Notes under the pieces: model-generated
Database searches by the model: none
Seen by the model: only the letters and a program-made list of their open reading frames with translations
What the model was told of the DNA's origin: nothing
Translations under genes and position numbers: made by a program
Assembly (NCBI GenBank): GCA_035575715.1
Contig: DATLXN010000017.1
Span: 1-64,000, forward strand
Direction: 5' to 3'
DNA from: JACCSI01 sp035575715
Lineage (GTDB): Bacteria; Acidobacteriota; Vicinamibacteria; Vicinamibacterales; UBA2999
DNA: 64,000 bases
Shown here: positions 58,411 to 64,000 of the stretch, in pieces
Numbering within the stretch: position 1 is the first letter of the stretch
Layout: every line of letters starts with the position of its first letter

Positions 58411-59479
58411 GCGTCGTTTCGAGTAGTCGCGCGACGCCGAATTGCTCTGACACCCGCCGGTGACCGGCCTCGCCCATCCGCCTGCGTAGCTGTCTGTCTT
58501 TGAGCAGCAGCGCCATGGCGTGGGCGAGTGCGTTGGCATCAGCGGTCGGCACTAACAGGCCGGTCTGCCCCTCGGAGACCGCTTCCGGTATGCCCCCGGC
58601 ATGCGTCCCGATCACCGCAAGATGCATCGCCATTGCGTCGAGCACTGTTGATCCCAGCCCCTCGGTCACCGAACTCATCACAAACAAATCAGCCGACTTC
58701 ACCAGTTGCAGGACGTCTTCGCGAAATCCGGCGAGGATCACGTGCTTTTCCAGATGCAGGTCCTTGATCTGTCGCTCGAGGGTCGGCCGCAGCTCGCCTT
58801 CGCCGAAGATCACCAGGTGCGCATCGGGCACTTCGCGCAAGACCTGCGGCATCGCGTCGATCAGATAGCGTTGGCCTTTGTGCGTGACCAGCGCTCCGAC
58901 GTTGGCGAGCACCGGAACACCATGCGGAAGCCAGAACTCGGCGTGAATATCGAGCGCCGGCAAGCGGCCAATCTTGGCCACGTCGATGCCGTCGTGGACG
59001 ACGATGATCTGGGACGCTGCGATGCCGTCGTGAATCAGGATGTTCTTGATCGCTTCGGACGCGGCAATGAACAGATCGACCTGGCGATACTTCCACCGTG
59101 AAAACGAGTGGGTCTGTAAATGAAAGTCGACCCGGCGAGATGCCACGATCCGCGGGCGCGGTTCCGGCGCACTGAACGATAGCGCCAGCCCGGCCATCGA
59201 CACCGCGTGCGGATCATGGGCGTGAACAATCGGCGGCTTCCATTGCTTGATGATGCGCGACAGCTTCCACGCTGCTGACAGATCGACTTCGTTGTGCGGC
59301 GCCAGCGGCACCAGGTCCGGGCCTTCAGACGCGCGTCGATACAACTCTCCCTCCGGATGCGCGACCAGTACGGCCCGGTGGCCGATCGCACGCATCCCGA
59401 GGACGGTTAGGAGGACCTGGTTCTGTCCGCCGCGCCAGGTCCGGGCGGTGTCGATATGGAGGGCGAACACAATTCCCAC
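58361..59479 (-). CDS. Glycosyltransferase family 4 (GT-B fold)
   Basis: The 372-residue product is a GT4 enzyme: N-terminal DTARTWRGGQNQVLLTVLGM, nucleotide-sugar motif FGEGELRPTLERQI and the E-x7-E-like SSVTEGLGSTVLDAMA, GTHAGGIPEAVSEGQTG. It transfers a sugar to an acceptor, possibly in lipopolysaccharide core assembly with the adjacent GT2 gene. The two genes overlap by 73 bases; the family N-terminus lies inside the overlap, so the overlap seems real. Confidence 0.9.
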   Translation of the reverse strand: MGIVFALHIDTARTWRGGQNQVLLTVLGMRAIGHRAVLVAHPEGELYRRASEGPDLVPLAPHNEVDLSAAWKLSRIIKQWKPPIVHAHDPHAVSMAGLALSFSAPEPRPRIVASRRVDFHLQTHSFSRWKYRQVDLFIAASEAIKNILIHDGIAASQIIVVHDGIDVAKIGRLPALDIHAEFWLPHGVPVLANVGALVTHKGQRYLIDAMPQVLREVPDAHLVIFGEGELRPTLERQIKDLHLEKHVILAGFREDVLQLVKSADLFVMSSVTEGLGSTVLDAMAMHLAVIGTHAGGIPEAVSEGQTGLLVPTADANALAHAMALLLKDRQLRRRMGEAGHRRVSEQFGVARLLETTLKAYANQAAPALAHRG

Positions 59480-60204
59480 AGTTTCGCGAACTTCAGGCCG
59501 ACGTAGTAGCCGTTCATCGCGGAAATGATCAAACCCGGCATCCCGTCGCGAATACCGCCGCGCAGGATGTAGTTCCGAAAAAAGGCCAGCCGGGGATGGA
59601 CCAGCACATCAAACCAATTGGCGCGGCGGCCATCCTCGTACATCTGTCGGGCGGCCAGGGTCGTATAGCGATCCATGGTCTGGAAATGATGCGCGATGTC
59701 GCGATATGCGTAGTGCTGGAGTTCGCCGCGTAGTTGTCCCGCAGCGCCGCTGACCCGCACCGACTCGTGGACGTAGCGCCCGGTCCACGCGCCATGGCGG
59801 CGATCGTAGAGGCGCAGTTGATAGTCCGGATACCAGTCGGTCGAGCGAATCCATCGTCCCAGGTGAAAGGTGACGCGAGGGAGGCGATAGCCGACGGCGG
59901 TCGGCGGATGTGCTAACAGCGTTTTAATTTCATCGGCCAACGGTGCCGAGACACGCTCATCCGCATCGATCGACAGAATCCAATCGTGCTGCGCCTGTCC
60001 GGCGGCGAAATTCTTCTGTTCAACGTAACCCGGCCAGGGTCGAACGATCACGCGGTCGGTGAAGCGGCGCGCGATGGCCACCGTGTCGTCGGTGCTTTCC
60101 GAGTCGACGACGACGATCTCGTCGGCCCAGCGAACGGATTCGAGGGCTGCCGGGAGATTGGTCGCTTCATTGCGCGTGATGACCGTGACGGTCAGCTTCG
60201 GCAC
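59407..60204 (-). CDS. Glycosyltransferase family 2 (lipid A core-type)
   Basis: The 265-residue GT-A enzyme has TVTVITRNEATNLPAALESV, the DxD-type SIDADERVS, VVVDSESTDDTVAIA and FHLGRWIRSTDWYPDYQLRL with YVHESVRV, as in WaaE/KdtX-like beta-glycosyltransferases of lipopolysaccharide core. The acceptor is not known. It precedes the GT4 gene with a long overlap. Confidence 0.9.
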   Translation of the reverse strand: MPKLTVTVITRNEATNLPAALESVRWADEIVVVDSESTDDTVAIARRFTDRVIVRPWPGYVEQKNFAAGQAQHDWILSIDADERVSAPLADEIKTLLAHPPTAVGYRLPRVTFHLGRWIRSTDWYPDYQLRLYDRRHGAWTGRYVHESVRVSGAAGQLRGELQHYAYRDIAHHFQTMDRYTTLAARQMYEDGRRANWFDVLVHPRLAFFRNYILRGGIRDGMPGLIISAMNGYYVGLKFAKLWELCSPSISTPPGPGAADRTRSS

Positions 60205-60232
60205 GCGCCGATTCTAATCCGCTTGGGTCTGT

Positions 60233-60250
60233 CCCTGATCCCTGATCCCT
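60233..60250. repeat. CCTGATC heptamer repeat (short)
   Basis: Two to three copies of CCCTGAT lie between the TolC-family and glycosyltransferase genes. It is the same heptamer as at 9478-9526. Confidence 0.75.
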
Positions 60251-60251
60251 G

Positions 60252-61907
60252 TTATTGCCGAATCTGACCGGTATTGACCGTGGTCGCCCCGCCACCGCCG
60301 CCGTTGATCGGCGCGCGCTGGCCGGTCTGGAAGTCGACGACCGACTTCAGATAGTCAATGGTCGCCTGCAGTTCGTTGTTCCGTGCCTGGGACAGGTCGC
60401 GCTGGGCCTGGATGACGAGGAAGCTGCTGGTCATGCCGGCCTGAAACTTCTTCTCTTCCGCTTCGAGCCGCTTTTCGGCGAGCGCGCGAGATGCGCGGGT
60501 CGCTTCAATGCGCTTCGAGTTGGTTTGGACGTTGCGCGCGAGCTCGCGGACCTGTTGGGTCACCTGCAACTCGGCGCTCTGCAGCTGTTTCTGGGCTTGG
60601 GTGTTCTGCAGGCGTGCGCGGCCGAGATTGGCTTCGGCGTTGGACGCGCCGATCGGGTAGTTCACCTGCAGCTGCAGCGACCAGGTCGGGAAGTCCGAGG
60701 CGAAGACGTCGCCGAGTGCGCCGAAAAATCCACGTTGCGTTTGGCCGAGAACGGTCGGCTGAAAGCCGGGGCTGAGTTCGAGCTGTGTGCCGGCCAGGCC
60801 AATCGCGCTGTAGTTGACCAGCGCGTTGACGTCGGGCAGGGCCTGGTTGCGGAAATAGCGAATCGCAATGTCATTGGACTCGATCTGCTTGCGCGTGACC
60901 GCTAAATCCGAACGGGTCGCCAATGCATTACGAACTGCCGCGTTGACATCAACGGTGACTGGCTGAAAGGTCGGCGGGTCGGACGGTTCGATCCGCATGT
61001 TCCAGAACTCCGGCTGGTCGGCCGGGTTGGAGATCAGCGCGCGCAGGCGATCCTCGGCACGTGAGATTTGCGCCTCGGCGAGAATCACGCCTTCTTCGCG
61101 TTGCGCGACTTCGGCTTCGGCCTGGACGATGTCGAGCGGCGCCATGGTGCCAATCTCGACGCGCGAGCGGTTGTCGCGGAAGGAACGCTGCGCCAGCTGC
61201 AACGACTGCTGCTGCACGGCGAGGCTGGCGTTGGCGAACACCAGATCCCAATAGGCGTTCTTGACGTTGCGCTCGGTCACGGCAATTGATTGATCGAGCT
61301 GAACGTCGGAGATCTCGCGATTCTTGCGGCTGACCATCACCTGCTGCCGGGTCGCATCGATCTTGAAGTTGCGCAGGAGCGGTTGGGTGTAGTTGAAGGC
61401 GACCGATGAGTTCAGCTGTGGATTGAATTGGCTGAAGATGTTGTTGGTACTGATCCGGCCGGTGTTGAACGACGCGCTATAGCTTCCGCCGTAGAACGGG
61501 ACCAGCTGTTGCACACCCACTTGTGTGGTCAAGCGCGCGTCTGTGATCGACGTCGCCGAACCGCTGAAGATGTCCTGTGACGGGTTGCTCTGGTTGCGCG
61601 TCGAGAAGTTCGAAAACAGCGCCGGCGTCCAATTGCTGCGCGCCACCGAGACGCTCAGGTCCTGCACCTGAGGATCAATGCGATCGACTTGCAGGTCGAT
61701 GTTCTGTTCGAGCGCCAGCGCAACAGCCTCCTGAATCGACAACCGGCGAACCGGGCCGCTCGGCTGGGGCGCGGTCACGCCGACCGTGGCCATCGGGGCC
61801 GGCGCTGTCTGCGCTCGGACAGGGCCTGCTCCGAAAACGAACACGGTGGCGGCAGCAGACAGGGCGGTGGCCACAGTTCGCACCGAAAAACACGGCTGGC
61901 AACGCAT
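60252..61907 (-). CDS. TolC-family outer-membrane efflux protein
   Basis: The 551-residue product has a signal peptide (AALSAAATVFVFGAGPVRA region) and the two OEP repeats of TolC-like channels: the repeat starts SIQEAVALALEQNIDLQV and, near residue 330, the second DVNAAVRNALATRSDLAV, with long coiled-coil helices such as NTQAQKQLQSAELQVTQQV. It forms a trimeric channel for efflux or type I secretion. No inner-membrane pump or adaptor gene lies beside it. The C-terminus is Gly-rich. Confidence 0.92.
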   Translation of the reverse strand: MRCQPCFSVRTVATALSAAATVFVFGAGPVRAQTAPAPMATVGVTAPQPSGPVRRLSIQEAVALALEQNIDLQVDRIDPQVQDLSVSVARSNWTPALFSNFSTRNQSNPSQDIFSGSATSITDARLTTQVGVQQLVPFYGGSYSASFNTGRISTNNIFSQFNPQLNSSVAFNYTQPLLRNFKIDATRQQVMVSRKNREISDVQLDQSIAVTERNVKNAYWDLVFANASLAVQQQSLQLAQRSFRDNRSRVEIGTMAPLDIVQAEAEVAQREEGVILAEAQISRAEDRLRALISNPADQPEFWNMRIEPSDPPTFQPVTVDVNAAVRNALATRSDLAVTRKQIESNDIAIRYFRNQALPDVNALVNYSAIGLAGTQLELSPGFQPTVLGQTQRGFFGALGDVFASDFPTWSLQLQVNYPIGASNAEANLGRARLQNTQAQKQLQSAELQVTQQVRELARNVQTNSKRIEATRASRALAEKRLEAEEKKFQAGMTSSFLVIQAQRDLSQARNNELQATIDYLKSVVDFQTGQRAPINGGGGGATTVNTGQIRQ

Positions 61908-62102
61908 TACGAGTACTCCAAGGTTTCGAAAAAAAGTGAACCCTCAGTACGTCAGCAAGAAGGGTACCGACCTAGCAGGTATCTGATAAGTAGACGGGAT
62001 CGCGTCGGCCCAGGTTCGCCCAGTCGACGTCGATATACTACCCTCCGCCCTGTCGGGTCCACGACCCGTCCTGCAAATACGCGACAACCGGCCGTCAGCC
62101 TT

Positions 62103-62678
62103 ATGCCTGAAACCGACCTTTTACCGCTATTCCGACGCTCAGGAGCGTTGCTCGAAGGCCACTTCCGCCTGTCGTCGGGCCTTCACAGCACGGGCTATCT
62201 CCAATGTGCCCTGGTGCTCTCCGCCCCGCGGGATGCGGAGGCCATTGGCGCCGCGCTCGGCGACCAGGTCCGGCGCTACGGCGCGAACTGCGTGTTATCG
62301 CCGGCACTCGGCGGCATCGTGATTGGGCAGGAAGTCGCCCGCGCGTTGAACGTGCGCGCCCTGTTTGCCGAACGCCAGGAAGGTGTGCTGACGTTGCGAC
62401 GGGGGTTCTCACTCGGACCGGCCGATCAGGTTCTGGTGGTCGAGGATGTCGTCACCACCGCGGGGTCGACGCGCGAGACGATCGCAGTCGCCCGGCAGGC
62501 AGGCGCGCAGGTCGTCGGGGCCTGTTCGATCGTCGATCGGAGCGGTGGCACGCACGGTCTCGAGATTCCATACGCGGCGTTGCTGCCGATGGCACTGCCA
62601 ACCTACCAGCCCGACCAGTGCCCGTTGTGCGCGCAGGGCACACCCGTCGTCAAACCTGGGTCCAGAAAGACTTTCTAA
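62103..62678 (+). CDS. pyrE: Orotate phosphoribosyltransferase
   Basis: The 191-residue enzyme makes OMP from orotate and PRPP. It has FRRSGALLEGHFRLSSGLHS, SPALGGIVIGQEVARAL, the PRPP loop VLVVEDVVTTAGSTRE and a C-terminal DQCPLCAQGTPVV. It is a paralogue of the operonic protein at 44816, which has the same CPLC-type tail. The start ATG at 62103 gives the usual N-terminus; the upstream open frame covers non-coding sequence. Confidence 0.93.
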   Translation: MPETDLLPLFRRSGALLEGHFRLSSGLHSTGYLQCALVLSAPRDAEAIGAALGDQVRRYGANCVLSPALGGIVIGQEVARALNVRALFAERQEGVLTLRRGFSLGPADQVLVVEDVVTTAGSTRETIAVARQAGAQVVGACSIVDRSGGTHGLEIPYAALLPMALPTYQPDQCPLCAQGTPVVKPGSRKTF

Positions 62679-62702
62679 AGACTGACACGAAGGACGCGAA
62701 GG

Positions 62703-63440
62703 ATGTCCCGCACCTTCAAGCTCACCCTCGCCTACGACGGCACTGACTTCGCCGGCTGGCAACTCCAAGCGACGGATCGCACGGTGCAGGCGGTGGTCGA
62801 AGATGCACTGGCCCCGTTCGAGGGCCGGCGAGTCGTGGTCACCGCCGCCGGACGCACCGACGCCGGGGTCCATGCTCACGGCCAGGTGGTGAGTTTTGCG
62901 CTCGACGCCGCGCTCTCCGTCGAGCAATTGCAGACAGCGCTGAACGCCACCTTGCCGCGTGACGTACGCGTCATGGCGGCCGAACAAGCCGCGCCTGCAT
63001 TCAACGCCCGCTTCGACGCCAAACACAAAACCTATCGCTACTTGATATTTTGCAACGACGTGGTGCCGCCCCTCGAGCGCCGCCAGGTGTGGCACGTGCC
63101 CACACCGCTGGTTGCCGGCGCGATGCAGGACGCCGCTCGGATGCTGATTGGCACCTACGACTTCGCGGCGTTTCAAGCGGCCGGCGGCGACGTGGTGACA
63201 TCGGTTCGCGAGGTGCTGGACTCACGGTTGACGGTGCACGGCGACACGTGGGTCTACGAAATCACCGGCAGCGGCTTTCTGCGTCACATGGTCCGCAACA
63301 TCATCGGCACGTTGGTGGATATCGGTCGCGGACGTTGGCCGGCAGAAGAAATGCGGGCCATCCTCGAATCGCGTCACCGCAGTCGCGCCGCCGCAACCGC
63401 GCCGCCGCAAGGGTTGACGCTGTGGAGGGTGGGGTATTGA
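62703..63440 (+). CDS. truA: tRNA pseudouridine(38-40) synthase TruA
   Basis: The 245-residue enzyme isomerises uridines at positions 38-40 in the tRNA anticodon arm. It has FKLTLAYDGTDFAGWQLQ, the catalytic Asp53 in GRTDAGVHAHGQVV, YRYLIFC, FQAAGGD and SGFLRHMVRNIIGTLVDIG. It begins 24 bases after pyrE and has a good AAGGA upstream. Confidence 0.95.
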   Translation: MSRTFKLTLAYDGTDFAGWQLQATDRTVQAVVEDALAPFEGRRVVVTAAGRTDAGVHAHGQVVSFALDAALSVEQLQTALNATLPRDVRVMAAEQAAPAFNARFDAKHKTYRYLIFCNDVVPPLERRQVWHVPTPLVAGAMQDAARMLIGTYDFAAFQAAGGDVVTSVREVLDSRLTVHGDTWVYEITGSGFLRHMVRNIIGTLVDIGRGRWPAEEMRAILESRHRSRAAATAPPQGLTLWRVGY

Positions 63441-63443
63441 CGG

Positions 63444-63533
63444 GCCGGTGGTCAGTGGTCAGTCGCCGGTGGTCGGTGGTCGGTGGTCGGTAGCCGGTAG
63501 CCGGTGTCGGTAGTCTGTGGTCGGGTCGGTGTT
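63444..63533. repeat. GGTGGTC-type heptamer array
   Basis: About a dozen heptamers of the form GGTGGTC, GGTAGCC and GGTAGTC follow the truA stop. The reverse complement is found inside the acylase gene at 28530-28581. Confidence 0.88.
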
Positions 63534-63549
63534 GGCGGGAGATGGGCAG

Positions 63550-63612
63550 AGGGCGAGGCCGAACGGCCTCGCTCCTGCAAGGCGCCAACGGCGCCGCGTC
63601 CTGCTCGCGGAG
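63550..63612. repeat. REP-like palindromes
   Basis: GCGAGGCCGAACGGCCTCGC, GGCGCCAACGGCGCC and GCTCGCGGAGCGAG-type palindromes lie between truA and the HupE-like gene. They are of the same short hairpin style as the acylase cluster, though not identical. Confidence 0.65.
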
Positions 63613-63625
63613 CGAGTCTGGCGAG

Positions 63626-64000
63626 TCAGCGCAGGAAGCGAGTCCTGTCTCGGAACAACACGCCAAACAGGACCCACACGATCGCTGCTGCCACGACAAC
63701 CAGCATCAATAACCGCATCGCCGTCGCCAGTCCGCCGATGTCCAACGCCGGCACATCGAACGCCAGCAGCTGGCCGCCCCGCTCGGTCGCCCAGTGCCAG
63801 CCGGTGTGGGCAATCAACGCCGACAGCAGGATCGTGCCGATCTTCTCGGCAACGACGAAGCGGAACAGCACATTGAGGACTGGGATCAAGAGCACCAGGA
63901 CCAGCAATTGGCCCAGTTCGACGCCGATGTTGAAGGACAACAGCGACGTGAGCAGGTGCGAGCCGGCAAACTGCAACGACTCGCGCAAGGCGAACGAGAA
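63626..64000 (-). CDS. HupE/UreJ-like membrane protein, C-terminal part (partial)
   Basis: The frame runs off the right edge of the window; the visible 124 residues begin FSFALRESLQFAGSHLLTSL and include LSFNIGVELGQLLVLVLLIP and LIAHTGWHWATERGGQL, as in the C-terminal half of HupE/UreJ-2 family membrane proteins. At least three transmembrane helices are visible. The family is linked to nickel or cobalt handling in some members, but many homologues are uncharacterised. Confidence 0.8.
   Translation of the reverse strand, partial: FSFALRESLQFAGSHLLTSLLSFNIGVELGQLLVLVLLIPVLNVLFRFVVAEKIGTILLSALIAHTGWHWATERGGQLLAFDVPALDIGGLATAMRLLMLVVVAAAIVWVLFGVLFRDRTRFLR

Overview
This is a high-GC, gene-dense window from a Gram-negative bacterium. 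It has a TolC-type outer-membrane channel, a Pal-type lipoprotein, a Tat-like signal and PBP4. The gene mix and the many families of short intergenic tandem repeats suggest Acidobacteriota, perhaps Vicinamibacteria-like, but that placement is inference because no rRNA or other strong marker is present. I saw no tRNA, rRNA, CRISPR array, prophage or intact integrase.

Layout. 0-0.14 kb: right end of an IS3-family element. 0.2-2.7 kb: pdxJ, an exported hydrolase, a TPR protein and a YHS-type protein. 2.7-5.9 kb: a compact bacterial microcompartment (BMC) operon with a class II aldolase, one BMC-H and three BMC-P shell proteins, a 77-residue Cys-rich protein with an encapsulation-peptide-like N-terminus, and a 2-hydroxyacid dehydrogenase. 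5.9-12.2 kb: nth, cyclophilin, DUF72, queE-queC, a histidine kinase and an AlaX editing protein. 12.3-15.2 kb: a vanadium haloperoxidase with an unknown exported partner. 15.5-19.6 kb: SDR, aldehyde dehydrogenase, UreH-like and YeiH-like membrane proteins. 19.6-26.5 kb: a four-helix-bundle gene set between repeat arrays, then dacB and a Gld-type ABC operon. 26.6-29.3 kb: a penicillin-acylase-family gene whose frame is broken by a 26-bp tandem duplication inside a palindromic repeat cluster. 29.3-32.4 kb: peroxiredoxin, ArsR/CadC-type regulator and metal P-type ATPase. 32.4-37.5 kb: REC-PilZ, a LysW-like acidic protein overlapping larE, a GT-C-like membrane protein, Pal and glutaredoxin. 37.5-45.4 kb: pyrKDF on the minus strand, a phosphodiesterase-like membrane protein, and pyrR-pyrB-pyrC-pyrE-like on the plus strand with an apparent PyrR-controlled leader. 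45.4-53.9 kb: an insert carrying a single 2772-codon cyclic beta-1,2-glucan synthase gene, flanked by a 55-bp repeat of the pyrE-like 3' end. 54-64 kb: GGDEF protein, M28 peptidase, DUF2400, PQQ-propeller protein, two glycosyltransferases, TolC, a second pyrE, truA and a partial HupE-like gene.

How the genes work together. Six of the pathway-specific steps of UMP synthesis and their regulator are encoded here (pyrR, B, C, D/K, E, F), with two orotate-phosphoribosyltransferase-type proteins; carAB are absent. The BMC operon resembles sugar-phosphate-aldolase metabolosomes, but no CoA-acylating aldehyde dehydrogenase or phosphotransacylase lies beside it. Translational coupling by 1-4 nt start/stop overlaps is very common.

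The strongest unusual signals are the pyrE-flanked glucan-synthase insert, in which all four mismatches between the flanking repeats are synonymous; the EP-tagged Cys-rich BMC protein; the 26-bp duplication that splits the acylase gene; the LysW-like/LarE pair; and the seven families of short repeats placed at gene ends, several of which supply the stop codon.
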